From: Synechococcus sp. UW140
GTDB lineage: Bacteria > Cyanobacteriota > Cyanobacteriia > PCC-6307 > Cyanobiaceae
Length of the DNA: 64,000 bases
Reading direction: 5' to 3'
NCBI GenBank assembly: GCA_945860085.1
Contig: CAMAPJ010000003.1
Coordinates: 1 to 64,000, forward strand
Shown here in pieces: positions 27,123 through 38,498 of this stretch. Made by a program: the position numbers and the translations under genes. Numbering within the stretch: the stretch's first letter is position 1; every line of letters begins with the position of its first letter. The notes under the pieces were generated by a model. The model searched no databases and was not told the origin of the DNA. It saw only the letters and a list, made by a program, of their open reading frames with translations.

Positions 27123-28532
27123 TCAGGCGTCGAGCAGTAGGCGCACATCGGCCACGTGGCCTGTCACTGCGGCCGCCGCCACCATCGCCGGACTCATCAG
27201 CAGGGTGCGACCGCTGGCGGAGCCCTGGCGGCCCTTGAAGTTGCGGTTGCTGGAACTGGCGCTGATCTGGCGGCCTTCGAGCCGGTCCGGGTTCATCGCC
27301 AGGCACATTGAGCAGCCCGGTTCGCGCCACTGGAAGCCGGCCTCCCGGAAGATGACATCCAGCCCTTCGGCCTCAGCCGCCGCCGCCACCTGTTCCGAAC
27401 CCGGCACCACAAAGGCGGTGATCCCGGCAGCGACCTGGCGGCCCTTAGCCACGGCCGCCGCAGCCTGCAGATCGCTGAGGCGGCCGTTGGTGCAGCTGCC
27501 GATGAAGCAGACATCCACCGCCAACCCTGCAATCGGGGTTCCGGGAGCCAGGTCCATGTAGCGGTAGGCCTCCTCGGCGATCGGCCGTTCGTCGGGCTCG
27601 GTCTGCTCGAGGCTGGGCACGGCCTCATCGACACCGATGCCCTGGCCCGGGGTGATCCCCCAGGTGATCGTCGGGGGAATCGTGGCGGCATCAAAATCCA
27701 CCTGGTCGTCAAAGACGGCCTCGGGGCCGCTGGCCAGGCTTTGCCACCAGGCCACCGCCCGCTCCCAGGCCGCCCCAGCGGGCGCAGAGGGGCGACCCTC
27801 CAGGTAGGCGAAGGTGGTGGCATCGGGGTTGACGTAGCCGCAGCGGGCGCCGCCCTCGATCGCCATGTTGCAGAGGGTCATGCGTTCCTCCATCGAGAGG
27901 GCGTCGATCGCAGGGCCGGCAAATTCGTAGGCGTAACCCACGCCGGCCTTCACCCCGAGGCGGCGAATCACGTGCAACACCAGGTCCTTGGCATACACGC
28001 CCCGCTGCAGCTGGCCGTCTACCCAGAGGCGGCGCACCTTGAGCTTGGTCATGGCCAAGCTCTGGCTGGCCAATACATCGCGCACCTGGCTGGTGCCAAT
28101 GCCGAAGGCGATCGCGCCAAAGGCGCCGTGGGTGGAGGTATGGGAATCGCCGCAAGCCACGGTCATGCCGGGCTGGGTCAGCCCCAGTTCGGGCGCGATC
28201 ACATGCACGATCCCCTGGCGGCCGCTGCCGAGGCCATGCAGGGTGATGCCGTGGTCGGCGCAATTACGCTCCAGGGTCTCCAGCATCGCTTCGGCCAGGG
28301 GGTCGGCAAAGGGCCTCTCCTGGGACGTGGTCGGCACGATGTGATCGACCGTGGCCACGGTGCGCTCGGGATGGCGCACGGTCAGGCCTAAGTCGCGCAG
28401 GCCGGCGAAGGCCTGGGGGGTGGTCACCTCATGGATGAGATGCAGGCCGATGAACAGCTGGGTGGATCCACCGGGCAGCTCGGCGACCCGGTGCAGATCC
28501 CAGACCTTGTCGTAGAGGGTGCCGGCGCTCAA
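27123..28532 (-). CDS. leuC: 3-isopropylmalate dehydratase large subunit
   Basis: Aconitase-family [4Fe-4S] enzyme of 469 residues. It contains [10 protein letters not shown] at the N-terminus, the conserved [23 protein letters not shown], and the three cluster cysteines in FIGSCTNGR and [11 protein letters not shown]. Near the C-terminus [11 protein letters not shown] matches the substrate-contact signature. Start ATG 28532, 41 bp from the cinA stop. cinA, leuC and leuD run in one direction, the gene order also seen in related picocyanobacteria. Confidence 0.97.
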   Translation of the reverse strand: MSAGTLYDKVWDLHRVAELPGGSTQLFIGLHLIHEVTTPQAFAGLRDLGLTVRHPERTVATVDHIVPTTSQERPFADPLAEAMLETLERNCADHGITLHGLGSGRQGIVHVIAPELGLTQPGMTVACGDSHTSTHGAFGAIAFGIGTSQVRDVLASQSLAMTKLKVRRLWVDGQLQRGVYAKDLVLHVIRRLGVKAGVGYAYEFAGPAIDALSMEERMTLCNMAIEGGARCGYVNPDATTFAYLEGRPSAPAGAAWERAVAWWQSLASGPEAVFDDQVDFDAATIPPTITWGITPGQGIGVDEAVPSLEQTEPDERPIAEEAYRYMDLAPGTPIAGLAVDVCFIGSCTNGRLSDLQAAAAVAKGRQVAAGITAFVVPGSEQVAAAAEAEGLDVIFREAGFQWREPGCSMCLAMNPDRLEGRQISASSSNRNFKGRQGSASGRTLLMSPAMVAAAAVTGHVADVRLLLDA

Positions 28533-28573
28533 GAACGTTCCCCAATCTGGAAATCAGCCTAAAACCGTGGCCT

Positions 28574-29932
28574 CTAGCCGCCTGGGCAGGAATCCGCCTC
28601 TAGTGCCTCCAGCCGCAGCCGCAGCCGATTGAGCGCCTCGCCGGCAGCCACCGCCTGGAGCCAGGCCCGGCCCCGCGTCGCTCCGGCCTGCCACAGCCCC
28701 GAGCTGCACTCCAGCCCCGCGGACGCAACTGGGGGCCCGGCAACAGCCATAAACACCGTGCCAACCGGTTTTTCGGCGCTACCGCCCCCCGGACCGGCAA
28801 CCCCAGTCACGGAGATCGTCCAGGTGGCGCCGGTCAGGCGCTGAACCCCCCTGGCCATGGCCCGGGCCACCGGATCGCTGACGGCTCCATGGCTGTGCAA
28901 CAGCTCGGCTGGCACCCCCAGCAGCTCCTGCTTGACGGCGTTGGCGTAGGCAATCACGCCCCCCAGGAAAACATCCGAGGCGCCAGGCACCGCCGCCAGG
29001 GCCGCGCCGAGGCCGCCGCCTGTGCAGGACTCCGCCACCGCCAGGGTGTCGCCCCGCTGGCGCAGGCGATCCAGCACCACCGAAGCGAGCGAATCGCCAT
29101 CGGCGCCGAAGCAGGTGACGCCGGTGCGTTGGCGTAGCTCTGCCTCCACCGGCTGCAGCAGGGCCTCAGCCGCCGCGGCCGTCTCGGCGCGGGCGGTGAT
29201 GCGCAGCTTCACCTCGCCAGTGCCGGCATAGGGCGCCACTGTGGGGTTCTCCAAGGCCAGCAGATCGGCCACCGATTCGGCCAGGCTTGATTCGGCCACC
29301 CCCCAGAAACGCAGCAGCCGGCTGGCAAACACGCCCTTGGCCAGGCCGGCCTGGCGCAACCAGGGAACGGCTGTGGCGGCCCACATGGCCCGCAGCTCGC
29401 TGGGGACCCCCGGGAAGGTGAGCACGGTGAAACCCGGACGGATCGGGAATCCCGGCTCGGGCGGCATGGGGCTCCAGATCATGCCGGGAGCCGTGCCGCT
29501 GGGATTGGGCAACAACGTCGCCCCTTGCGGCAGCAGGGCCTGCTTGCGGTTGCTCGGTGAGGCCACCCGCCCGCGGGCGGCCATTTTGGCCTGGATATCG
29601 GCCCAGACCTCAGCCCGCTCCTGCAGCGGGGCGCCGAAGGCCGCCGCGATCGCTTCGGTGGTCAGGTCGTCGGGGGTGGGCCCGAGGCCGCCAGTGGTGA
29701 TCAAGATCTGGCAGCGGCCCGCCGCCTCGCGCAGCTGGGCGATCAGGCGCTCACGGTTGTCGCCGACCACACTCTGGCGGAAATGGGGTACCCCTAGGGC
29801 CGCCAATTCTTCAGCCAGCCAGCGGGCATTGCCGTTGGTGATCGTGCCAAGCAGCAACTCAGTGCCGATGCAGAGAATCTCAGCCCCGGCGCTGGTCAGG
29901 GCTACGGGTGACGGAGCAGGCGCGTCAGGCAA
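28574..29932 (-). CDS. cinA: CinA family protein (nicotinamide-nucleotide amidase / ADP-ribose pyrophosphatase)
   Basis: Repairs pyridine nucleotides. The N-terminal MoCF-like domain ([29 protein letters not shown]) is followed by the C-terminal amidohydrolase-like domain with [22 protein letters not shown] and [19 protein letters not shown], the NMN deamidase motifs. The frame opens with TTG at 29932, which lies inside the first unit of a 13-nt repeat tract, so the true start may be a few codons downstream or upstream. At 452 residues it is slightly longer than typical (about 415-425). Confidence 0.92.
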   Translation of the reverse strand: MPDAPAPSPVALTSAGAEILCIGTELLLGTITNGNARWLAEELAALGVPHFRQSVVGDNRERLIAQLREAAGRCQILITTGGLGPTPDDLTTEAIAAAFGAPLQERAEVWADIQAKMAARGRVASPSNRKQALLPQGATLLPNPSGTAPGMIWSPMPPEPGFPIRPGFTVLTFPGVPSELRAMWAATAVPWLRQAGLAKGVFASRLLRFWGVAESSLAESVADLLALENPTVAPYAGTGEVKLRITARAETAAAAEALLQPVEAELRQRTGVTCFGADGDSLASVVLDRLRQRGDTLAVAESCTGGGLGAALAAVPGASDVFLGGVIAYANAVKQELLGVPAELLHSHGAVSDPVARAMARGVQRLTGATWTISVTGVAGPGGGSAEKPVGTVFMAVAGPPVASAGLECSSGLWQAGATRGRAWLQAVAAGEALNRLRLRLEALEADSCPGG

Positions 29933-30005
29933 GGGATTCAGGCAAAGGATTCAGCCAAGGGATTCAGGAAATTGATTCAGGGAGTGGATTCAGGCAAAGG
30001 ATCAA
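29928..30005. repeat. 13-nt tandem repeat, six units, at the cinA start
   Basis: Six contiguous units (29928, 29941, 29954, 29967, 29980 and 29993 onward) with consensus GGCAAGGGATTCA. The tract covers the 69-bp gap to the next gene, the first codon of cinA and the last four bases of the upstream transferase gene. A 13-nt period changes frame with each unit, so copy-number change would alter the upstream end of cinA. Confidence 0.9.
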
Positions 30006-31189
30006 GCCAGGGGGACGTCTTCACAGCTGGGACCGGCCTCACTCGCAGCCAGCGCCGAGCCTGAGGCGGCCCCAGCCTGGGCTTCCGCCGCCTGGAGATC
30101 GCTGGCCCGGTCCCGCTCCAGGCTGCGGTGACAGGCGACCACAACTGCAACCAGAACAGAGGTGGCCAGAGCCAGCCAGAGGAAGCGCATTTCGGCATTG
30201 GCCAGCACCAGGGCCAGGGAGGCGAGCCACTGGGTAAAGGCGTAGATCAACACCACCGTGCGGCGGTGGCTAAAGCCGGCCCGCAGCAGGCGGTGGTGCA
30301 GGTGTCGGCGATCCGGGTGGAAGGGGGAGCGGCCGGCGCTGAGGCGCCCCATGATCACTGCCGACATGTCGGCTAGGGGCAACGAGAGGATCAGCAGGGG
30401 CAGCAGCAGACTGACCGTGGTGAGGCCCTTGGCCGGACCAACGATGCTGATCGCCGCTAGGGCAAAACCAAGGAAGTAGGACCCCCCGTCGCCCATGAAG
30501 ATGCGGGCCGGGTTGAAGTTGTGGCGCAGAAAGCCGAAACAGGAGCCGGCCAGGGCCGCCGCCAAGATGGCCGCGGCCGGTTGATGCAGGCTGAAGCTCA
30601 CTGACACCAGCCCGACGGCGGCGATCCCCGCCACCCCGGCCGCCAGACCATCAAGGCCATCGAGCCAGTTGATCGCGTTGGTGATGCCCACCAGCCAGAT
30701 CACCGTGGCCAGCAGGCTCAGCGGCTCCGGTAACACCAGCGGAGCATCCGGACTGATCTGCAGAAATTCAAGCGGCAGATCAATCGCTCCAATCCGCACC
30801 CCCTGGCTCCAGGCCGCCATCGCCACCGCCACCTGGGCCGCCAACCGCGGCAGGGGCGGCAGGGCCCAGAGGTCATCGGCAAGGCCGATCAGAAAAAAGC
30901 AGAGCGCACCCTCCAGGGTGGTCCAGATCAGGCGATCCTTGGCGGGCTCCAGGCTGCCAAACCAGCCCAGGCCCCAGACCAGGGCCAAGGTGAAGACGAA
31001 GCCGGCGACGATGCCGATGCCGCCCAGGCGCACCATCGGCGTGGTGTGCTGCTTGCGGGAATCGGGCCGATCGATCAGGCCCAAGCGCAAACCGCCGCGG
31101 CGCACCAGTGGTACCACCCCAGTGGTGACCAGGGCCGAGCTGGCAAAGGTGACCAGGGCAGCAATGACCGGACTGCTGGTGATCGTCAC
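30002..31189 (-). CDS. WecA/MraY-type undecaprenyl-phosphate sugar-1-phosphate transferase
   Basis: Integral membrane enzyme that starts a polyprenyl-linked glycan, most likely by moving GlcNAc-1-phosphate to undecaprenyl phosphate. The 395 residues show about ten membrane helices. Motifs are GLIDRPDSRKQHTTP and VRLGGIGI near the N-terminus, NAINWLDGLDGLAAG (Asp-rich catalytic loop), RIFMGDGGSYFLGF, and the His-rich loop FHPDRRHLHHRLL. Start GTG 31189. The C-terminal 40 residues are a nonconserved soluble tail. Sugar specificity cannot be told from sequence alone. Confidence 0.88.
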   Translation of the reverse strand: MTITSSPVIAALVTFASSALVTTGVVPLVRRGGLRLGLIDRPDSRKQHTTPMVRLGGIGIVAGFVFTLALVWGLGWFGSLEPAKDRLIWTTLEGALCFFLIGLADDLWALPPLPRLAAQVAVAMAAWSQGVRIGAIDLPLEFLQISPDAPLVLPEPLSLLATVIWLVGITNAINWLDGLDGLAAGVAGIAAVGLVSVSFSLHQPAAAILAAALAGSCFGFLRHNFNPARIFMGDGGSYFLGFALAAISIVGPAKGLTTVSLLLPLLILSLPLADMSAVIMGRLSAGRSPFHPDRRHLHHRLLRAGFSHRRTVVLIYAFTQWLASLALVLANAEMRFLWLALATSVLVAVVVACHRSLERDRASDLQAAEAQAGAASGSALAASEAGPSCEDVPLA

Positions 31190-31273
31190 GGTCGCTCCAT
31201 GGGGAGAACTGCCAGCTGGAGACGGACGTGGACGCTCAGCTTAATCAGCTGGGTCATGCCGCCAGGGCCAGGC

Positions 31274-32563
31274 TCAAGCCGGCTGCAACTGGCGTTGGCT
31301 TCCATAAAGGGGGAAGCGCTCGCACAGGGCCGCCACCCGCTCACGGCAGCGCAGCTCGATCGCGTCATCGCTGGGGTTGAGCAGGCGATCGGCGATCACG
31401 TCGGCCACCTCGCGGAAGGCCTCCTCGTCAAATCCGCGGGTGGTCATCGCGGCACTGCCGAGGCGCAGTCCGCTGGTCACAAACGGCGATTCGGGGTCAA
31501 AGGGAACGGTGTTCTTGTTGGCGGTGATGTTGACATCACTAACCAGCAGATCAGCCACCTTGCCGGTCAGGCCGATCGAACGCAGATCCAGCAGCACGAT
31601 GTGGTTGTCGGTGCCGCCGGACACCACGGCGATGCCCCGCTCCTGGATGCGGCTGGAGAGGGCCTGGGCATTGGCCACCACCTGCTGGCTGTAGGTGATG
31701 AAGGCCGGCTGCAAGGCTTCGCCGAAGGCCACCGCCTTGGCAGCGATCACATGCTCCAGGGGGCCCCCCTGGCTTCCGGGGAACACGGCCTTGTCGAACT
31801 GGCGACCGAACTCGGCGTCGTTAGTCAGGATCAGGCCGCCGCGGGGCCCGCGCAAGGTCTTGTGGGTGGTGGTGGTGACCACATGGCAGTGGGGCAGCGG
31901 GCTCGGGTGCACGCCTGCGGCCACCAGACCGGCGATGTGGGCCATGTCGGCCAGCAGGTAGGCGCCCACCTCATCGGCATTGGCGCGGAAAGCGGCAAAG
32001 TCAATCGTGCGCGGGTAGGCCGAGTAGCCGCAGACGATCAGCTTGGGCCGGTGTTCGAGGGCCAGCTCGCGGATGCGATCGAAGCGCAGCTGCTGGGTGT
32101 CGGGGTCCACGCCGTAATGGACGGCCTTGAACCACTTGCCCGACACATTCACCGGCGAGCCATGGGTTAGGTGGCCGCCATGGGAGAGATCCATGCCCAG
32201 GATCGTGTCGCCGGGCTGGAGCAGGGCCAGGAACACGGCGAAGTTCGCCTGGGCGCCGCTGTGGGGCTGCACGTTGGCCCAGGCGGCGCCAAACAGGCGT
32301 TTGGCCCGCTCGATTGCCAGATCCTCGATCGCATCGACGTGTTCGCAGCCGCCGTAGTAGCGCTTGTGGGGCAGGCCTTCGGCGTACTTGTTGGTCAGCA
32401 CCGACCCCTGGGCCTCCATCACGGCGGCGGAGGTGAAGTTCTCGCTGGCGATCAGCTCTAGGTGGGTCTGCTGACGCTGCAGTTCTCGGGCGATCAGGGC
32501 CGCGATGGCGGGGTCGGTGCTGGCCAGGGCCCCTTGGGGGGTCGCGCCGTTGGAGTCCGCCAT
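31274..32563 (-). CDS. glyA: Serine hydroxymethyltransferase
   Basis: PLP enzyme interconverting serine and glycine with production of methylene-tetrahydrofolate. Key motifs are [20 protein letters not shown] near the start, [20 protein letters not shown], and the PLP-lysine site [18 protein letters not shown] use the ATG at 32563 (429 residues), the standard length. The frame extends upstream to 32635, but that region is the terminator of the tRNA gene. It supplies the one-carbon unit that ThyX uses. Confidence 0.96.
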   Translation of the reverse strand: MADSNGATPQGALASTDPAIAALIARELQRQQTHLELIASENFTSAAVMEAQGSVLTNKYAEGLPHKRYYGGCEHVDAIEDLAIERAKRLFGAAWANVQPHSGAQANFAVFLALLQPGDTILGMDLSHGGHLTHGSPVNVSGKWFKAVHYGVDPDTQQLRFDRIRELALEHRPKLIVCGYSAYPRTIDFAAFRANADEVGAYLLADMAHIAGLVAAGVHPSPLPHCHVVTTTTHKTLRGPRGGLILTNDAEFGRQFDKAVFPGSQGGPLEHVIAAKAVAFGEALQPAFITYSQQVVANAQALSSRIQERGIAVVSGGTDNHIVLLDLRSIGLTGKVADLLVSDVNITANKNTVPFDPESPFVTSGLRLGSAAMTTRGFDEEAFREVADVIADRLLNPSDDAIELRCRERVAALCERFPLYGSQRQLQPA

Positions 32564-32634
32564 GGGAGGCCTGCTGGGTTGACTGGATCGTAAGAAACGG
32601 GGCCTCCCTCGGCAGCGACCGGTTCGGGAAGCCA

Positions 32635-32658
32635 TAAAAAAACCGCCCTTGCGGACGG
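32635..32658 (-). terminator. Rho-independent terminator downstream of tRNA-Arg
   Basis: On the minus strand CCGTCC and GGGCGG pair around a GCAA tetraloop (32643-32658), followed by a run of eight T (32635-32642). Confidence 0.85.
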
Positions 32659-32671
32659 CTTTATCTGGAAA

Positions 32672-32745
32672 CGCGCCTGGAGAGATTCGAACTCCCGACC
32701 CTCTGATCCGTAGTCAGATGCTCTAATCCGCTGAGCTACAAGCGC
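32672..32745 (-). tRNA. tRNA-Arg(ACG)
   Basis: 74-nt gene without encoded CCA. The acceptor stem GCGCTTG pairs with CAGGCGC, the D-arm holds AGCTCAGCGGATTAGAGC, the anticodon loop reads CTACGGA (anticodon ACG) on a TCTGA/TCAGA stem, and the T-arm is GGGAGTTCGAATCTCTC. A clear terminator follows. Confidence 0.96.
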
Positions 32746-32894
32746 CTACCTAGCCATTGTTGGCTCATGGAGGGCCCATCCGTCAACCTGCTGGCCTCTG
32801 GCCTGTCAACCGGCCCGCCGCCGGCCCTTCGCCAGCGGGCCCGGGCGAGGGCCACAATCGGGCCAGCTCCCTTCCCCACCCTCGGGTCCCACCC

Positions 32895-33146
32895 ATGCCC
32901 ATCCGCTGGTACGGCCCCGCCGATCCCACAGACCCGACCTACCGGCACTTCGAGAGAATCGTCAATCTCTGCTTGCACGGCGGCGTTTTTGCCGCCGTCA
33001 ACAGTGGCCTCTGGTTTGTGCAGGGCATGCGCCACCCCTGGCCCCAGTTGGGCTGGCTCACAGGGACCTGGGCCCTGCTCTGGCTAGTGCAGCTGCTGCT
33101 TGTGTTGCAGCAACGCCCCACCCCCAAGTCCGCCGATCCATCCTGA
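32895..33146 (+). CDS. Small 2TM-domain protein
   Basis: An 83-residue protein that begins at ATG 32895 (MPIRWYGPADP). It has two membrane segments (about residues 28-45 and 52-70) separated by a short loop with GMRHPWPQLGW, as in the 2TM domain family seen across cyanobacteria. Function unknown. First of three short co-directional genes (32895-33767) with gaps of about 25 and 50 bp. Confidence 0.65.
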   Translation: MPIRWYGPADPTDPTYRHFERIVNLCLHGGVFAAVNSGLWFVQGMRHPWPQLGWLTGTWALLWLVQLLLVLQQRPTPKSADPS

Positions 33147-33171
33147 AGCAATCCGTCCAGCAGGTTGTGCC

Positions 33172-33462
33172 ATGGCCCTGAGCCCCCAAGCCATTCGCGA
33201 TCTAACCGCCGAACTGGCCGATCGGCTTTACATCCAGGTCGGCGGCTGGCACCTCTACCTAGGCGATGCCGCCCTGGCCGAGCCCCTGGCGATCGAATGT
33301 GCCGCCCGACTCGACCAGGGCGCTGCGGTCTGCGCCCGCCAGGCCCTGGAAGCCCTGCAAGTGCCGATCGGCGGCGGCAGCAGCCGCCTGCCCCTGGCCC
33401 GCCTGGTGCCTCCGGGCCAACTCCAGGATCTCGAGGATTTGCTCGAGCCCTACAGCCGCTGA
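33172..33462 (+). CDS. DUF3181 family protein
   Basis: A 96-residue cyanobacterial protein of unknown function. The conserved stretch is LADRLYIQVGGWHLYLGDAALAEPLA, followed by VPIGGGSSRLPLARLVP. It is soluble and has no cofactor motif. Start ATG 33172 follows the 2TM gene by 25 bp. Confidence 0.8.
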   Translation: MALSPQAIRDLTAELADRLYIQVGGWHLYLGDAALAEPLAIECAARLDQGAAVCARQALEALQVPIGGGSSRLPLARLVPPGQLQDLEDLLEPYSR

Positions 33463-33512
33463 GGCGGGGGCTTGATCCGACCGATAGGGTTTGGCCCTGC
33501 TGCAGTGACCCA

Positions 33513-33767
33513 GTGCTGGTTATCGAGGTCACCAACGCCCGTGAGGTGATGCGTCAGCGGATCGGCCCCCTGGGCAGTCGCCTGATCGGCAAGGTCGTCG
33601 ATGCGGAGGCCCAAGTGGAGAAGGCCCTGATCCAGGAGCTGGAAACGGCCTTCAAGGATTTCGGCATCGAAGCGCGCATCCTCTCGATCGAAGGCCCCAA
33701 GCTGCTGGGCCGCAACCACCTAGAGATCCCGGTGCAGGTGCGCGAGGAACGCCAAGTTGGCTCCTGA
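33513..33767 (+). CDS. Small conserved-looking protein of unknown function
   Basis: GTG at 33513 opens an 84-residue charged alpha/beta protein (MLVIEVTNAREVMRQRIGPL to EIPVQVREERQVGS) with a central helix rich in Glu/Ala/Lys. No domain recognised. Its position behind DUF3181 in the same direction, and the balanced composition unlike shadow ORFs here, support a real gene. Confidence 0.6.
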   Translation: MLVIEVTNAREVMRQRIGPLGSRLIGKVVDAEAQVEKALIQELETAFKDFGIEARILSIEGPKLLGRNHLEIPVQVREERQVGS

Positions 33768-33805
33768 ACTGGCCGAAGTCCCCAGCTGGGCTCAACAGAG
33801 CCGGA

Positions 33806-35431
33806 TCAGGGCCGGGGCTTGAGCCGCTGAGCCAGCTGGCGTCGGATCTGGCGTGTGAACTGGCGCGCCTCCTGGACCCCGGCAGCCGAGGCCAGCAGCC
33901 CGTAAGCCCCAAAACCCAGCCCACCGCTGAGGCCGCAATCGAGCAGCTTGCCCACCAGACCCGCCGGCCAAGGGATCACCCTCGATAGGCACCAGGCCAC
34001 AAGCCCCCCCACCAGGGCCGAGCCAAGCAGCAGCAGGCTGTCCCTGCCCCAGAGCCGCAGGGGCAGCCCCCCCAGCCGGCCCTGGAGGGCCAGAAGCAGC
34101 CCCAGACAGGTGATCACATTCACCGCCACGGTGGCCAGCACCAGGCCTGGAGCCCCGAAATAGAGCGCCGGCAGTTGCAGCCCCCAGGGCGTCGGCCCAC
34201 CGACCAGCAACCAATCGAAGACCACATTCAGGCCGATGCCGGCCATCGAGAAGCGGAACGGGGTGGTGCCATCGCCGAGGGCATAGAAGACCCTTACCAA
34301 CACATCGCGGCCCAAGTAGGCCGGCATGCCGACCCCGTAGGCCATCAGCAGGCCTCCCACCAGCCGGGCCGCTTGGACGTCAAAGGCGCCACGCTCATAC
34401 ACAAGCCCGACGATCGGGCCGGCCAGGGCCACCATCAGGGCACCGAGGGGCAGCATCGTGGCGCTGGAGGCCATCAGGCCCTGGCGGATCCGACCAATCA
34501 ATTCCGGCCTGTCCCCAGGGGCCGTGAGCCGGGCAAAGACGGGCAGCAGCGGCACCAGCAGCACGTTGGAGAGCAGACCCAAGGGCGTCTGAACCAGCAG
34601 GTTGGCGTAACCCAGGCCCGCTGCGGCACCCACGATGCCGGAGGCAAAGAACAGGTCGGTGAACACGTTGATCTGCAGCATCCCCGAGGAGAGGGTGGCG
34701 GGGCCCATCACCTTCAACACCTCCTGCACGCCGGGATGGCGCCAGTCCCAGGAGAGGGACTGCTGATGCAGACCCTGGCGGGCGAGGGCTGGCAACTGGA
34801 TCAGCCATTGCAAGAGGGCCCCAAGCAAGGTGCTACCCGCCAGAACCGCTCCGCCGAGCACGGCCTTCTCTGGCAGGGCGATCGCCGGTCCCAGCTGCCA
34901 CCAGAGCAGGCCCAGGCCGGCGATCACGGCCAGGCTTGAGAGCAGGGGGCTCACCGACGGCAGCCAGAACTCATCGGCGGCATTGAGGGCGCCAAAGCCG
35001 AGACCGATCAGGCCCGCCAGCAAGGCCATTGGCGCCATCCAGCGCAGTTCAATCACGGCGATCGCGTGGCGGGGACCATCGAGCCCCGGTCCCACCAGGG
35101 TGATCAGGGGATCGGCGGCCACCACCAGCAGCACGGTGACGCCTACCAGTCCCACCCCCACCAGGGTGTTGATCGTGGCCAGCACATGGGCTCCCTCGTC
35201 CCGGGGCCGCCGCGCCAACACACTCACCATGGCGCTGTGGAAGGGGCCGTTGATGCCCCCCAGCAACACCAACAGGAAGCCGGGCAGCACGTAGGCGTAG
35301 TTGTAGGCGTCGTAGACGATGCCGACGCCAAAAGCGGCGGCGATCACGGTCTGCCGCACCAGGCCGGCCACCTTGCTGAGGGCTGTCGCCACAGCCACCA
35401 CCAGGGCAATGCGGCGCAGGGATTTCGCCAT
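33806..35431 (-). CDS. murJ: Lipid II flippase MurJ
   Basis: MOP-superfamily transporter that flips lipid II to the periplasmic face for peptidoglycan synthesis. The 541 residues have about fourteen membrane helices. The N-terminal SKVAGLVRQTVIAAAFGVG and AYNYAYVLPGFLLVLLGGINGPFHSAMVSVL are diagnostic, and further segments include VGLVYERGAFDV and the charged ALGDGTTPFRFS. ATG 35431 gives the usual N-terminus; the longer frame to 35482 is unnecessary. Divergent from sfsA. Confidence 0.94.
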   Translation of the reverse strand: MAKSLRRIALVVAVATALSKVAGLVRQTVIAAAFGVGIVYDAYNYAYVLPGFLLVLLGGINGPFHSAMVSVLARRPRDEGAHVLATINTLVGVGLVGVTVLLVVAADPLITLVGPGLDGPRHAIAVIELRWMAPMALLAGLIGLGFGALNAADEFWLPSVSPLLSSLAVIAGLGLLWWQLGPAIALPEKAVLGGAVLAGSTLLGALLQWLIQLPALARQGLHQQSLSWDWRHPGVQEVLKVMGPATLSSGMLQINVFTDLFFASGIVGAAAGLGYANLLVQTPLGLLSNVLLVPLLPVFARLTAPGDRPELIGRIRQGLMASSATMLPLGALMVALAGPIVGLVYERGAFDVQAARLVGGLLMAYGVGMPAYLGRDVLVRVFYALGDGTTPFRFSMAGIGLNVVFDWLLVGGPTPWGLQLPALYFGAPGLVLATVAVNVITCLGLLLALQGRLGGLPLRLWGRDSLLLLGSALVGGLVAWCLSRVIPWPAGLVGKLLDCGLSGGLGFGAYGLLASAAGVQEARQFTRQIRRQLAQRLKPRP

Positions 35432-35536
35432 CCGGTTGGGCCGCGGCCATTCACTGGCGCCGATTCTCCCGTCCGGGCGCACGGCACCATGGGGCCGATC
35501 CGCCGGACAGCAAGCCGGCTCCAGCCGGCTTCCCCC

Positions 35537-36355
35537 ATGACCATGACGGCCCCAAGCGCCGGCGCAGCCCCCAAGCCTGGGCAGCCTTCGGCGCCGCTAA
35601 CGGGACCAGGGACGCTGATCTGGCCGCTGGAGGGGCTGGTCGAAGGGCTGCTTGTAAAGCGCTACAAGCGCTTCCTGGCCGATGTGGAGCTAGCCAGCGG
35701 CGACGTGGTGACAGCCCACTGCCCCAACACCGGCCCGATGACCGGCGTGCTCCATCCCGGCGGTCGGGTGCGGCTCCGCCACGCCCCCTCGCCGACGCGC
35801 AAGCTGGCCTGGACCTGGGAGCAGGCCGAGGTGATCGGCGCCACAGGCGAACCACTCTGGGTGGGCATCAACACGGCCCTGCCTAATCACCTGGTGAAGG
35901 CCACGATCGCGGCGGGGCTGCTGGAGCCCTGGCTGGGGCCAATTGAGGCGATCCGCGCCGAGGTGCCCTACGGGGTGAATCGCCGCAGCCGTATCGACCT
36001 GCTGCTCACCCCCAGCGCCGCCAACAGCGATCCGCGGCCGATTTACGTGGAAGTGAAAAACACCACCTGGACCGAGGGCGATCTAGCCCTGTTTCCCGAC
36101 ACCGTGACCGAGCGAGGCCAGAAACACCTGGAGGAATTGGCGGCGCTGTTGCCAGACGCCCGGGGCGTGCTGCTGCCCTGCCTCAGCCGCGACGATGTGA
36201 ACCGCTTTGCGCCGGGGGATCAGGCCGATCGCCGCTATGGAGAGCTGTTCCGCCAGGCCCTAGCGGCGGGGGTGGAGGTGCTGCCCTGTCGCTATGGCTT
36301 CTCGGCCACAGCCATCCACTGGCTCGGCCTAGCGGCCGTGCAGCCCCACAGCTGA
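35537..36355 (+). CDS. sfsA: SfsA family DNA/RNA nuclease-like protein
   Basis: Homologous to E. coli SfsA (sugar fermentation stimulation), a nucleic-acid-binding protein with a nuclease-like fold. The core starts GLLVKRYKRFLADVELASGD, then AHCPNTGPMTGVL, ALPNHLVKATI, VPYGVNRRSRIDLLL and the PD-(D/E)XK-like YVEVKNTTW. Start ATG 35537 (272 residues); ATG 35543 is nearly equivalent. The first 25 residues are a variable Ala/Pro-rich extension. Confidence 0.92.
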   Translation: MTMTAPSAGAAPKPGQPSAPLTGPGTLIWPLEGLVEGLLVKRYKRFLADVELASGDVVTAHCPNTGPMTGVLHPGGRVRLRHAPSPTRKLAWTWEQAEVIGATGEPLWVGINTALPNHLVKATIAAGLLEPWLGPIEAIRAEVPYGVNRRSRIDLLLTPSAANSDPRPIYVEVKNTTWTEGDLALFPDTVTERGQKHLEELAALLPDARGVLLPCLSRDDVNRFAPGDQADRRYGELFRQALAAGVEVLPCRYGFSATAIHWLGLAAVQPHS

Positions 36356-36389
36356 AAGGGAACGCAGCCAGGCAGCAACTCTGCATTTG

Positions 36390-36403
36390 GTACAGCTTGA
36401 TAC
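36390..36403 (+). promoter_or_regulatory. NtcA-binding box upstream of amt
   Basis: GTA-CAGCTTGA-TAC at 36390-36403 is a perfect match to the palindromic NtcA consensus GTA-N8-TAC, 63 bp before the amt start. A well-placed TAN3T -10 box is not obvious (TAACCG at 36431 is the nearest weak candidate). NtcA control of ammonium transporter genes is well established in cyanobacteria. Confidence 0.7.
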
Positions 36404-36465
36404 AGATTAGGCCTGCCCAAGCGGGGAAGGTAACCGGGTGATCGCCGGAGAGGTTCCCCCCCTTG

Positions 36466-38263
<1,798 letters not shown>

Positions 38264-38308
38264 AGCCTGAACGAGCCTATTTAGATCTAGGCCCCCAAGG
38301 GGCAACCT

Positions 38309-38334
38309 GCCCCCGGTCCCCACCGGGGGCTTTT
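38309..38334 (+). terminator. Rho-independent terminator after the P-II gene
   Basis: GCCCCCGGT (38309-38317) pairs with ACCGGGGGC (38322-38330) around a CCCC loop and is followed by TTTT. It ends the amt-P-II operon. Confidence 0.88.
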
Positions 38335-38498
38335 GCTTGGCCGTGCGGCTGGTTGGCCATGCGTCAGCCCGGGTGTTCGCTTAGGAGCCCGGGGGCTCGG
38401 GGGGACCGCTGGCGAAGGGCTGTTTGTGGGTCTGAAAGCTGGGGACTGCAGCCGGTCTGCCAGGCCCCATAGAGTTGCTGCAAGCCGTGATCTGCCCC

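Noticed and set aside
31046-32170. 374-codon plus-strand ORF opposite glyA
   Set aside because: His/Gly/Gln-rich shadow; glyA on the minus strand is unambiguous.
32563-32635. Longer N-terminus for glyA
   Set aside because: The extension is Arg/Pro-rich and reaches the T-tract of the tRNA terminator; the ATG at 32563 gives the normal length.
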